Below, in pieces: positions 1 through 11,374 of a stretch of DNA of 64,000 nt; the stretch's first letter is position 1; each line of letters starts with the position of its first letter. The translations under genes were made by a program, and so were the position numbers. The notes beneath the pieces are model-generated. The model searched no databases. It saw only the letters and a list, made by a program, of their open reading frames with translations, and was not told where the DNA came from. This stretch comes from Zoogloea sp021286885 (GTDB lineage: Bacteria; Pseudomonadota; Gammaproteobacteria; Burkholderiales; Rhodocyclaceae): the NCBI RefSeq assembly GCF_041915215.1, contig NZ_JAYSBV010000002.1. One strand, written 5' to 3'.

Positions 1-3000
1 CAAACCCACGGCTTCGAGCAACGCCCGGGCCACCTCTTGGTTGATCGGGCTGTCTTCCACCAGTAGCACCCGCTGGCCTGCATGGGTGTGGAGCAAACGT
101 TCTTCATCAGGCAGCAGGGCGCAACTCTGGATATCCGGCGCAGCCCCGGGCGCCAGCAGCCCCGCCAGGCAGCGCTGGAGCATGCCGGGGAGTACCGGCT
201 TGGGCAGCACGGCGGCGCAGCCCATCAGCAAGGCCTCTTCGGCATGGGTTGGATCATCCACCCCTAGCAGAACAAAGGCGTGCTCGGCCAGGGGCAGGTA
301 TTCGGGCTGCTCCAGCAGAGTTTTGTCTTCAGGGGTACGGAAGCTGCAATCCACCAGGCAGAACTGGAAGGGCCGCCCTTCCTGGCGCGCCAGGGTCAAG
401 GCGCGCAGGGCATCCTCCAGCCGGGTTTCCAGCTGGCACTGCTGGCCGGAAAGCTGGTGTGCCAGCGCCTGGGCGGCGCGCTCCAGCGGATGCACAATAA
501 GTATTCTCATGTCCTGACCAAGTATGGCCAAGGGCGCCGCTCCGGTGGCCTGCGCCAGACGAACGGTAAACCAGAAGCAGCTGCCCGCCCCCGGCGTGCT
601 TTCAGCACCCACCTCCCCCTCCATCAGCTGAGCCAGATGGCGAGTGATCGCCAGACCCAGGCCGGTTCCGCCAAACCGCCGGGTGGTGGAGGCATCGGCC
701 TGCTCGAAGGGTTGGAACAGCCGTGGCAGCACTTCGGGCGCCACCCCCAGGCCCGTATCGTGGACTTCAAACCGCAACCCCTGCTGGCCTGCCTCGGTGC
801 CGTGCTGTACCAGACGGAGGACAATATGCCCATGCTCGGTGAACTTGATGGCATTGGCCAAGTAGTTCAGCAGCATCTGCCGCAGGCGGGTTTCGTCCCC
901 CATCACCAGGGGGCTGCCTCCGGCCATGTCGACCACCAGCTCCAGGCCCTTGTCGAGGGCGCGCTCATGCACCATCGCGCAGACCTTGCCCAGTAGACTT
1001 TCCAGATCCACAGGGCGGCATTCGAGCTTGAGCTTGCCGGCCTCGATCTTGGCGATATCCAGAATGCCATCGATCACCGCCAACAGATGCTGGGCCGCCC
1101 CCTGGATCTTCTGGATCTGCCCCCGGGGCTCGTTTTCGGCCAGACGACGCTGGAGCACATGGGTCAGGCCCAGAATCGCGTTCAGGGGAGTGCGGATTTC
1201 ATGGCTCACATTGGCCAGGAAGTCGCTCTTGGCCCGGCTGGCCGCATCGGATACCGCCTTGGCCGCCTCCAGCTCCCGGGCACGGCGGGCAAGGGTGTGG
1301 TTGAGGGCTGCGATTTCCTTTTCCCGGGCCTTGTAATCCCGGTTGTCGTGCACCGTGGCCCGGCTATACAAAAACTCGCCCTGCTCATTGCACACCGCAA
1401 TCGCATTCACCACGATGGGCAGGCGGGCCCCATCCCGACGCAGATAGTCGAACTCCACATCGTGCACAAAGCCCTGGGTCTTGAACTCCGCAAAGCGAAC
1501 CAGGAAGGTTTCATGCTGCTCCAGGGGGAGCAGATCCTGAAAGCGGATCCGCCCCACCAGCTCTTCCCGTGCATACCCCAGCCAGGCCAGCTCCGTATCA
1601 TTGATGTTCAGGAAAGTGCCGTGCTCATCCAGGGAGTGATAACCGCAGGGCGCCCGGTTGTAGAGATCTTCGATCTCGGCGGCGCGCTGCATCAGCACCG
1701 CATTGGCCTGTTCGAGTTGCTGGGTGCGCTCCTCCACCAGCTGGGCCAGTTGCTCCCGATGGGCCGCCAGCTCCCGCTCGGCCTGCTTGCGTGCGGTGAT
1801 GTCCTCCTGAATGCCCAGGTAGTGGGAAATCTGTCCATTGGCCAGCACAATCGGCGCGATCCGGGCGTATTCGATCCGCACCTCGCCCTTGCGGTCGCGG
1901 TTGATGAACTCCCCCTCCCAGGCCTCGCGCCGCGCCAAGGCATCCCACAAGCCCGCGTAGGTTTCCGGAGGCGTCAGCCCCGACTTGAGAAAACCCACGC
2001 GTTGCCCCACCACTTCACCCAACGCATAGCCGCACGCGTTCAGGAAGGCCTGGTTCACATATTCGATGCGCCCTTCCAGATCGGTGATGATGACGCTATG
2101 GGGGCTCTGCTCCACCGCGGCCGAAAGCTTGCGCAACTGATTCTCGGCCCGCTGCCTCTCGGTCAGGTCGCGCCAGATCCCTGCAAAATAGCGTCGCCCA
2201 CGCACCACAATGGCCTGATAGCTCACGGCCCGCAGCCGCTGGCTGCCATCAGCCGCCCGATGGCGCGCATCACAAATCAGGCTATCGGGCTGGTCGGCCA
2301 GCGCCTCCAGCTCGCCCCCTTCTCCCTGGGGCTGAACATCCACCAGGCCCAGGGCGGCAAACGCCTCTCGGTCGTAGCCCAGGCTACGGCACGCCGCATC
2401 GTTGAACTCTACGAAGCGCAGGCTTTCCGCATCCACCAGCACGATGCCATCCAGCGCCTGATTGACGATGGCGCTGTAGATTTCCTCCCGGGCACGCAGG
2501 GCCTCCGCATCCCGACGCAGCTGGGTGATATCCCGGGCAATGCCGAACATGCCCAGAATCACGCCTTCCGCATCCTTCAGCAAACCCTGGGTGATGGAAA
2601 AGCTGCGCACGCCCATGGGGGTAGTCAGGTCGATCTCATGGGTGCAGGTTTGCCCGGTTTGCTGGATTTCATCGGCAATGGCCTGGAGCGCCGCCGCCTC
2701 TTCTGGCGGGAACAGGCTCCCGACGCCTTCCCCGAGCACCCGGGCCGGGTCGTGGCCGGTCATGCGTCCGGCCGCCGCGTTGAACAGGGTATAGCGCCCC
2801 GCCAGATCCTTGACGTAAATCCCATCGGTGGAGCAGGCCGCTACTGCCTCAAGAGGGTGCAGCAAGAGGCCGGGGCCCGTGGTCACCGGGCGCAGCCCCC
2901 GGTTTTCCAGATAGAGCACCAGGGCACCTACAGTGGCAAAAAATGCAAATCCAAAAGCAAGGGATACCCAGGCTGTCAGGGGGCCTGCCTGACCCAGGGT

Positions 3001-4074
3001 CTCGCTCAGATCCAGCTTGCTCACGATGAACCAGGGTTGGCCCACCACCGCACGCCCGATGCCCAGCACCCCAATACCCCGGTAGTCATCGCCCTCCAGC
3101 ACCTGCCCCAGGCGCGGGGTGTCTCCCCCCAGGATCTGGCTAATCAAATCCTGGCCATTGAGGGGCCAGCTCACACTCAAGGGGGCAACCGGCTGGTGAC
3201 GCAGCGCGGTAATCACCCGCGCCTGCCCGCCCTCTTTCTGGAGCAGCAAGGTTTCACCACTCCAATTGGGGACCGGCCAGCTTTCCATATACGAGAACAG
3301 GAAGCTCTCCGGGTCGACCTGGAAGACCAGCACCGAGCCGTTCCCTTCCCAAGAGACAGGGGCCAGCAGATCCAGGCGCACCCGAGCAGGGGTCTGTTCC
3401 GTGTCCCGATAGAAACCCGTGCTCAGCACTTCCCAACTGTGTTGGAGCACGCTCAGCTGCTGAAGGAGCGCGGGCGCGGGACGAAAATCGCCCCCGGTAC
3501 TGACCCTGACCCGCCCGTTTTTATCCACCACGGCCAGACGCCAGAAACCCAGGGTTTCACGCAGATGCTCCAGGCGTTGCTCCAAGGCCCCATCGGTTTT
3601 CCCCTGGGGTTGGGCCAATAAACCGAGCAGGGTTTCATCGCTCGCGCCGAGGCGGGCATTGCGGGCAAGCGTATGCTGCCAGTCATTGAGCTGGGCATAC
3701 TTGAACTCGGCGACCGACTCCAGGCGGCGATACTCCAGCGCCAGACGCTCCTGAAACACCAGCCGGGCCGCACCAAACGCCACCAGCACCGTCCCCGCCA
3801 GCACGCCGCCCCACCACAGCAGCGGATACTTGCGCCAGAGCCAGACCCGATTCTGGGCGGGCACCACTGCACCGCATCCGGGTACAAAGCTGCGCAGCAA
3901 GAAAGCCAGCCCCAGAGAGCTGACAAGCACAAAAAACCACCCCTTGAGCGTCCCCAACACCGCCAAGGTATCGCGCTCGGTGGTCAGGACACTCAGCAGG
4001 CGATCAGAAAAGAGAATCCATGCCCCGGCCAGCACGGCATAAATGAGCACGACCCGATATACCCGCAGATCCAT
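1..4074 (-). CDS. PAS-rich membrane hybrid sensor histidine kinase (3' end cut by window edge)
   Basis: At least 1358 codons are visible and the C-terminus lies outside the window. The N-terminus has about three membrane segments within the first 105 residues, then a periplasmic-looking sensor region and another membrane segment near residue 370. Several PAS/PAC blocks follow (about residues 400-920). The HisKA motif SHEIRTP places the phospho-His near residue 958. A HATPase domain with GTGLGL lies near residue 1130. A receiver-like domain starts RILIVHPLE and lacks the usual acidic pair, and a second receiver starts RVLLVEDSPINQ before the edge. The architecture is BarA-like: a kinase that phosphorylates its own receiver and passes the signal on. 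The signal and partner are unknown. The ATG at 4074 begins the first hydrophobic run; no strong Shine-Dalgarno is visible. Confidence 0.9.
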   Translation of the reverse strand, partial: MDLRVYRVVLIYAVLAGAWILFSDRLLSVLTTERDTLAVLGTLKGWFFVLVSSLGLAFLLRSFVPGCGAVVPAQNRVWLWRKYPLLWWGGVLAGTVLVAFGAARLVFQERLALEYRRLESVAEFKYAQLNDWQHTLARNARLGASDETLLGLLAQPQGKTDGALEQRLEHLRETLGFWRLAVVDKNGRVRVSTGGDFRPAPALLQQLSVLQHSWEVLSTGFYRDTEQTPARVRLDLLAPVSWEGNGSVLVFQVDPESFLFSYMESWPVPNWSGETLLLQKEGGQARVITALRHQPVAPLSVSWPLNGQDLISQILGGDTPRLGQVLEGDDYRGIGVLGIGRAVVGQPWFIVSKLDLSETLGQAGPLTAWVSLAFGFAFFATVGALVLYLENRGLRPVTTGPGLLLHPLEAVAACSTDGIYVKDLAGRYTLFNAAAGRMTGHDPARVLGEGVGSLFPPEEAAALQAIADEIQQTGQTCTHEIDLTTPMGVRSFSITQGLLKDAEGVILGMFGIARDITQLRRDAEALRAREEIYSAIVNQALDGIVLVDAESLRFVEFNDAACRSLGYDREAFAALGLVDVQPQGEGGELEALADQPDSLICDARHRAADGSQRLRAVSYQAIVVRGRRYFAGIWRDLTERQRAENQLRKLSAAVEQSPHSVIITDLEGRIEYVNQAFLNACGYALGEVVGQRVGFLKSGLTPPETYAGLWDALARREAWEGEFINRDRKGEVRIEYARIAPIVLANGQISHYLGIQEDITARKQAERELAAHREQLAQLVEERTQQLEQANAVLMQRAAEIEDLYNRAPCGYHSLDEHGTFLNINDTELAWLGYAREELVGRIRFQDLLPLEQHETFLVRFAEFKTQGFVHDVEFDYLRRDGARLPIVVNAIAVCNEQGEFLYSRATVHDNRDYKAREKEIAALNHTLARRARELEAAKAVSDAASRAKSDFLANVSHEIRTPLNAILGLTHVLQRRLAENEPRGQIQKIQGAAQHLLAVIDGILDIAKIEAGKLKLECRPVDLESLLGKVCAMVHERALDKGLELVVDMAGGSPLVMGDETRLRQMLLNYLANAIKFTEHGHIVLRLVQHGTEAGQQGLRFEVHDTGLGVAPEVLPRLFQPFEQADASTTRRFGGTGLGLAITRHLAQLMEGEVGAESTPGAGSCFWFTVRLAQATGAAPLAILGQDMRILIVHPLERAAQALAHQLSGQQCQLETRLEDALRALTLARQEGRPFQFCLVDCSFRTPEDKTLLEQPEYLPLAEHAFVLLGVDDPTHAEEALLMGCAAVLPKPVLPGMLQRCLAGLLAPGAAPDIQSCALLPDEERLLHTHAGQRVLLVEDSPINQEVARALLEAVGL

Positions 4075-4291
4075 GACGCTTGCACTCAGTGGTTCAGCCG
4101 ACTCAGCCGATAGAGATTGAAAGGGTGAGAGGACACACCGCCTTCCTCACAGATGCGGCCTTTAAAATACGATGTCCAGCAGCAGCATATCGACGCGTCC
4201 ATCCTTGGACTTGAGCGAACTACGGCGCCGCTCTACCCTTCCAGTTTTAGGCTTATTTATTACTTTTTACATATTTTAATCCGCGCCGTCT

Positions 4292-6010
4292 ATGACAAAA
4301 CACCTCCAAGGATCATTTCCAGACAAGCGGCCCCTTTACGCCCGCCAAGACCTACGGGCTGACTTGAGCGCTGGGCTGGCCGTTAGCCTGGTCGCCATTC
4401 CCCAGGCCCTGGCCTACGCCCAGCTCGCCGGCCTGCCGCCCCATGTGGGGCTCTACGCCTCCTTGATTCCCAGCCTGGTAGGGGCCCTGTTCGGGGCCTC
4501 GGCCCAGCTCAACACCGGGCCGGTGGCCCTCACCAGCCTGCTCACCGCCACCGCCCTGGCGCCCCTCGCCCCGGCGGGATCAGACAACTACCTCCAACTC
4601 GCCCTGGGCCTGGCGCTGCTGGCGGGGCTACTGCAGCTCGGGATGGGGCTGCTGAAGTTGGCCTACTTTGCCGAGCTGCTCTCCCGCCCGGTGCTCCACG
4701 GCTTCATCAACGCCTGCTCGCTGCTGATCTGCATCAGCCAGCTCCCGCCGCTCCTGGGGCTGCCCCTGGCCGGGCAGCAGAACGTGCTGGATACCATGCT
4801 CGCGATCATCAGCCTACTCCCGGCAGCCCATGGCCCCTCGGTGCTGCTCGGGGGCCTGGCCTGGCTGTTGCTGGTGGTACTGAAACGCTACTGGCCGCGC
4901 CTGCCCGGGCTGCTGATCGTGGTGGTGGGGATGAGCGTGCTGGCCGGGTTCATGGATTTTGCCGACCAGGGCGGGCGTAGCGTGGGCCCCCTGCCGGCCG
5001 CCCTCATCAGCCTCGCCCTGCCTGAACTGAGCTGGCCCCAGCTCACCGCCCTGCTCCCCAGCGCCCTGGTGCTGGCCCTGGTCAGCTTTCTGGAGGCCAT
5101 GTCGAGTTGCAAGCTGGCGGCTGCGCGCACCGGCGAACGCTGGAACGGCAACCGGGAACTGATCGGCCAGGGCCTCGCCAAGATCAGCGCGGGCTTCTGC
5201 CAGGCCTATCCGGTGAGTGGCTCCTTCGGGCGCTCCGCCGTGTTGCTGACCCAGGGCGCCCGCACCCGGCTGGCCTCCATTTTTGGCGTGCTACTGGTGC
5301 TGCTTGCCCTGGCGCTGCTGCCCGACGCCATTGCCCGGATTCCGCGCCCGGTGCTGGCAGCGGTGATCCTGGCGACGCTCTCCAGCCTGCTGGACTTTCG
5401 CCCCCTGCGGGACGCCTGGAAGATTTCCCGGGACGACGGCCTGGCCGGCACCCTGAGCTTTGTGGGCACCCTGGCCTTCGCCCCCCATATTGAGATGGGC
5501 ATTCTGGGCGGGCTGCTACTGTCCCTCGCCCTGCTCATCTACCGCAGCATGCGCCCCCGGATTGCGCGCCTGGGGCGCCACCCGGACGGCACCTGGCGGG
5601 ATGCGCACCGCTTCGGGCTGGCAGAGCCCCATCCGGCCCTGGTCATCCTGCGCTTTGATGGTGCCCTCAACTTCGTGACCTGCGCGGCCCTCGAAGATGC
5701 GGTGCTGGAGGTGGAGCGCGAGCAGCCCGGCGTGCGCATCCTGCTGCTCTCGGGGGGCGGGATCAACGAGATGGACAGCAGCGGGGTGGAAACCCTGCGC
5801 CGGCTCCAGCACCAGTGGGCCGCCCAGGAGCGGCTCCTGGCCTGCTGCGGGCTCAAGAAACAGGTGATCGAGGCCCTGGAGCGGGCGGGCCTATGGGCCA
5901 CCCTCGCCCCCCACGGCAGCTACCGCCACGAAGATCAGGCCCTGGCTGCCCTGCAGGCTCAGCTGCCCAGCACGCACACGCAGCCCCCGCGCCAGGGGCT
6001 GGTTTGGTAG
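4292..6010 (+). CDS. SulP-family anion permease with STAS domain
   Basis: This 572-residue inner-membrane protein has the SulP N-terminal signature (GLAVSLVAIPQALAYAQLAG, then GLYASLIPSLVGALFG). About 10-12 membrane segments follow up to about residue 430. A cytoplasmic STAS domain (about 445-560) contains the DSSG motif typical of anti-sigma-antagonist-like folds. SulP proteins carry sulfate, bicarbonate or other anions, often with H+ or Na+; the substrate cannot be read from sequence. The gene is monocistronic, convergent with the peptidase gene to its right, and shares a terminator with it. The ATG at 4292 is the first in frame that gives the conserved N-terminus; no good Shine-Dalgarno is seen. 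Confidence 0.93.
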   Translation: MTKHLQGSFPDKRPLYARQDLRADLSAGLAVSLVAIPQALAYAQLAGLPPHVGLYASLIPSLVGALFGASAQLNTGPVALTSLLTATALAPLAPAGSDNYLQLALGLALLAGLLQLGMGLLKLAYFAELLSRPVLHGFINACSLLICISQLPPLLGLPLAGQQNVLDTMLAIISLLPAAHGPSVLLGGLAWLLLVVLKRYWPRLPGLLIVVVGMSVLAGFMDFADQGGRSVGPLPAALISLALPELSWPQLTALLPSALVLALVSFLEAMSSCKLAAARTGERWNGNRELIGQGLAKISAGFCQAYPVSGSFGRSAVLLTQGARTRLASIFGVLLVLLALALLPDAIARIPRPVLAAVILATLSSLLDFRPLRDAWKISRDDGLAGTLSFVGTLAFAPHIEMGILGGLLLSLALLIYRSMRPRIARLGRHPDGTWRDAHRFGLAEPHPALVILRFDGALNFVTCAALEDAVLEVEREQPGVRILLLSGGGINEMDSSGVETLRRLQHQWAAQERLLACCGLKKQVIEALERAGLWATLAPHGSYRHEDQALAALQAQLPSTHTQPPRQGLVW

Positions 6011-6058
6011 CGTGGTAAACCGGGCACCCCAGGTGCCAAGGTACAACAGAGCGTAAAC

Positions 6059-6090
6059 GTAAAACGGGCCCCCTCAGGCGCCCGTTTTAC
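6059..6090. terminator. Bidirectional intrinsic terminator between sulP and pbpG
   Basis: A perfect 11-bp stem (GTAAAACGGGC paired with GCCCGTTTTAC) encloses a 10-nt loop. The A/T-rich outer arms give U-rich tails in both directions, which suits two convergent genes. Confidence 0.8.
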
Positions 6091-6109
6091 ACATCTGCAT
6101 CCAGCCAGA

Positions 6110-7207
6110 TCAGGTGGCTGGGCCCCGGGTGTTGGAAGCCAGGCGCTGCTGAACGGCAGCACTTTCCAGCCAGCGCTTGACCCGCTGGGCATCCGCCACC
6201 CGGGTATAGCGCCCAAACGAATCCAGCAGCACGATAATCACCGGCTTGTTGAGCAGCCAGGCCTGCATCACCAGGCATTTGCCGGATTCATTGATGAAGC
6301 CGGTCTTGGACACCCCAATCTGCCAATCAGGGCTCTTCACCAGCCCATTGGTGTTGTTGAACTGGCGCGGGCGCCCGTTGAGAGCCACCGAGTAGCTGGC
6401 CGTGGTGGAAAACTCGCGGATCAGCGGATAGCGGGAGGCTGCCGACACCATCTTCACCAGATCCCGGGCACTCGACACATTGGCCGAGTTAAGCCCGGTG
6501 CTATCGGAAAAATGGGTATCTCGGAGGCCCAGGGCCTGGGCTTTGCGGTTCATGGCCACCACAAAGGCGGGCAGGCCACCCGGGTAGTAGCGGGCCAGGG
6601 CCGATGCGGCGCGGTTCTCGGAGGACATCAGCGCCACGCGCAGCATGTCTTCGCGGGAGAGCTCAACGCCCACCGGCAGATGGGAGGAGCTGCCGCGCAG
6701 GGTATCCACATCTTCAGTGGAAACCTTCATGGTCTCGGCGAGGTTGGGGTGGCCATCGAGCACCACCATGGCGGTCATCAGCTTGGTGATGGACGCGATG
6801 GGCACCACCGAGTCTGAATTTTTTTCGAGGAGCACGGCCCCGGTGCTCTGGTCAGCAATCATGAAAGCTGCCGACTGGAGGAGCGGGTTGCCTTCGTGAT
6901 CCACCTCGGGGCCCTTGGGCGTGGGGGCGAAGGATGCAGCCTGCACACCAGCACGGGCCTTGTCGGCGCGCAGCCGAGCCAACTGCGCCTTGCCCGGCTT
7001 CTCGGCCCGGGCCTGCTGTTCGCGGGGGGCTGTCTTGCCCCCCTTGGCTGTTTTTTCAGCTTTATCGCCTTTGTCGCTCTTTTCACTGGCACGCTTGTTG
7101 GTCGCGGGCTTCTGGGCGGTGGCGTGGTGCGATGCAGCATCCGCATTCTGAGCGGAATGGAGCGCGAACACGCCCAGCAGGCTAAAAACGATGGAGCGGA
7201 TATTCAT
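6110..7207 (-). CDS. pbpG: D-alanyl-D-alanine endopeptidase, PBP7/PbpG type
   Basis: This 365-residue precursor has a signal peptide (about residues 1-24, cleavage after NADA) and a Lys/Ala-rich linker (about 25-105). A peptidase S11 domain follows with all three penicillin-binding motifs: SITK (Ser139/Lys142), SEN in SSENRAASAL, and KTG in SKTGFINESG. Such enzymes cut D-Ala-meso-DAP cross-links in periplasmic peptidoglycan. The ATG at 7207 was chosen because it starts the signal peptide; the in-frame extension upstream is not signal-like. The Lys-rich linker is longer than in E. coli PBP7 and may bind the wall. Confidence 0.92.
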   Translation of the reverse strand: MNIRSIVFSLLGVFALHSAQNADAASHHATAQKPATNKRASEKSDKGDKAEKTAKGGKTAPREQQARAEKPGKAQLARLRADKARAGVQAASFAPTPKGPEVDHEGNPLLQSAAFMIADQSTGAVLLEKNSDSVVPIASITKLMTAMVVLDGHPNLAETMKVSTEDVDTLRGSSSHLPVGVELSREDMLRVALMSSENRAASALARYYPGGLPAFVVAMNRKAQALGLRDTHFSDSTGLNSANVSSARDLVKMVSAASRYPLIREFSTTASYSVALNGRPRQFNNTNGLVKSPDWQIGVSKTGFINESGKCLVMQAWLLNKPVIIVLLDSFGRYTRVADAQRVKRWLESAAVQQRLASNTRGPAT

Positions 7208-7333
7208 CTTCGTAAATTCTGTAAGCAGGAAGAACGGGGGTCTTTCCAGGATGAAACGCCCTCGGGCGAAACAGGCTGACACATGGTCCATCAAAAATGG
7301 ACAGGCCCGGCATGCAAGCACGGCACGGGCCGC

Positions 7334-7365
7334 TTTTGCACTAACGACACAGTTGTTATGCAAAA
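7334..7365. promoter_or_regulatory. Imperfect dyad upstream of pbpG
   Basis: Arms TTTTGCA and TGCAAAA are separated by 18 bp that contain an inner AAC/GTT pair. The dyad sits in the 245-bp gap upstream of pbpG and could be an operator or a promoter-proximal hairpin. No regulator is implied by context. Confidence 0.3.
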
Positions 7366-7452
7366 GAAGGGCTTATTTTAAAATTTTGTCGGGGCGCTTG
7401 TCTGGAGAATTTTGCATTTCTCTGACTAAAGTTATAGATCCGCACGCCGAAA

Positions 7453-8586
7453 TCAGGCCTCCAAGCCCAGAAACGACGCCAGTTCTGCCGTCCGGGCCAA
7501 AGCATCCCGGTAACCGAGGTCCATCAAGGCACGGGTATAGACACTCTCGAACAACAGGTAAGACAGTAAGGCCGAACCATTACGCCGGGTCGCACCGATG
7601 CTGCGCAGCACAAAACCCAGGGCCCGAGGCAAGGCCCGGTGATGCATGGCCGCCAGATCATCCAGGCTGCGGGACGGGGCCAGCACCAGGGTCTGAATGG
7701 GCTTGAGGGTGAGCCCTGCCTGAGCACGCACCTCAGGACTAAAGGCGCCGAGGGTGGCGTTGATGCGCTGCAAACGCTCCAGATCCATCGCCAAGCCATC
7801 CAGAAAGATACTGGACAGGGCATGGCCCGCCACCTGGGCCAGGGAGGGGTAGGCCTCTCCCCGGGCGCGGGGCTTTTCCTGGATGCGCCCGCCCGAAATC
7901 ACCAGAATGCGCTCCGCCCCCAGATGGATCACCGGGCTGATGGGCGCCATCTGGCGCATGGAACCATCGCCGAAATACTCCCGGTGGATGCGCACCGCCG
8001 GAAATACAAAGGGAATCGCGCTGGAAGCAAGCAAGTGATCCACTGCCAGCATGCTCGGCACGCCCACCCGCTGGGCCCGGCGCCAGGGCTCCAGATCGGG
8101 AGCCCCTTGGTAGAACGCGAGGTTTTCACCGCTGGAATAGCCAGACGCCGTAACCGCCACGGCGCGCAGATCACCGGCCTGCAAGGCCTGGGCCAGCGCC
8201 GAAAAATCCAGTTCCCGCTCCAGCAGCGCACGCAAGGGCGCGTTGTTGAGCAAGGAAAGGGGGTTCTGGCGCACCAGGGCGCCAAACAAAATGGCCGAAC
8301 CCCAGCGGCCGACGGAACCCAGCACCGCCCGGGTATCGGCCTCGAACACCTGATCCACATGAAAATTGCGCCACACCCGGGCCAGGTGGCGCACCCCAAG
8401 CCGGAAGCGCGCACCGTAGCAAGCCAGGGCCACCGCGTTGATGGCCCCCGCCGAAGTGCCGCAGATGATCTGGAAAGGGTTGCCGGGGCGTCGCCCCCAC
8501 AATTTGGCAATGGCCAGCAAGGCGCCCACCTGATAGGCCGCCCGGGCCCCGCCGCCACTCAATAGCAAACCGGTGCGCTGCTCCAT
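7453..8586 (-). CDS. Patatin-like phospholipase family protein
   Basis: The protein has 377 residues. The oxyanion-hole motif GGGARAAYQVG (about 11-21), the nucleophile elbow GTSAG (Ser45) and the DG of the catalytic Asp (YFGDGS) are all present, so the Ser-Asp dyad is complete. It is likely a cytoplasmic or membrane-associated lipid acyl hydrolase; no signal peptide is visible. The ATG at 8586 is preceded by the strong Shine-Dalgarno GGGAGGGAG. Longer in-frame starts at 8625 and 8694 lack one, and the longest would run through the terminator of maeB. Confidence 0.9.
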   Translation of the reverse strand: MEQRTGLLLSGGGARAAYQVGALLAIAKLWGRRPGNPFQIICGTSAGAINAVALACYGARFRLGVRHLARVWRNFHVDQVFEADTRAVLGSVGRWGSAILFGALVRQNPLSLLNNAPLRALLERELDFSALAQALQAGDLRAVAVTASGYSSGENLAFYQGAPDLEPWRRAQRVGVPSMLAVDHLLASSAIPFVFPAVRIHREYFGDGSMRQMAPISPVIHLGAERILVISGGRIQEKPRARGEAYPSLAQVAGHALSSIFLDGLAMDLERLQRINATLGAFSPEVRAQAGLTLKPIQTLVLAPSRSLDDLAAMHHRALPRALGFVLRSIGATRRNGSALLSYLLFESVYTRALMDLGYRDALARTAELASFLGLEA

Positions 8587-8641
8587 CGCTCCCTCCCCTG
8601 CGCTAGGCTGTGCGGTGCCGCTCATCTCTGCGCCCAAAGAT

Positions 8642-8685
8642 AAACGGCCTGTTCTGTCGGCAATCGACAGAACAGGCCCGTTTTT
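8642..8685 (-). terminator. Intrinsic terminator downstream of maeB
   Basis: An 18-bp stem with one bulged G has core arms CCTGTTCTGTCG and CGACAGAACAGG and a 5-nt loop. It lies between the maeB stop and the patatin start, with T-rich flanks on both strands. Confidence 0.75.
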
Positions 8686-8726
8686 GAGCATCAAGCCCCA
8701 GCGCCGGGCCTAAGCCCGTGGGTGCA

Positions 8727-10994
<2,268 letters not shown>

Positions 10995-11197
10995 GGTGTC
11001 TCTCTCCATGTGTTGTGGTGTGGTGTGGTGTTGCATCGGGCGGGGTGAAGCACAAGGCTGCATCCGGGTGCCGCAAGCTGCATCATCCTCCTGCATCATT
11101 AAAGCAGGCACAAATTTCCACCATTCGTGACATCCACATGCTTCCAGGCGCTGCACGTGAATTCCGTCCTCGCCCGAGTCGTGGCATAATATTAGGC

Positions 11198-11249
11198 TTG
11201 GTTCTTCGGGAAAAACCCGATTGACCAAGCAGTAACAACTGAGTACCAA
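11198..11249 (+). promoter_or_regulatory. Dyad and -35-like element upstream of pckG in the maeB-pckG gap
   Basis: The 380-bp gap 10995-11374 holds no convincing gene. An imperfect hairpin at 11198-11229 (outer arms CTTGGT and ACCAAG, inner CGGG and CCCG) overlaps TTGACC at 11221-11226, which could be a -35 with TACCAA 17 bp on. If used, pckG would have a leader of about 120 nt. The promoter call is weak. Confidence 0.3.
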
Positions 11250-11374
11250 CCATAATACGCGCCGTGCCCTGGTGGCCACAAAAGACGCGATTGTCATCTG
11301 GCAGGCCTCATCCCGATCCCTGCCAGGCACAGTGAACTAACGAACGCTTCCGTAACGTCCTGGAGAATCGTCAG

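Noticed and set aside
1087..3621. 844-codon frame on the + strand inside the hybrid kinase
   Set aside because: It is an antisense shadow of the PAS and kinase coding on the minus strand, with low-complexity composition.
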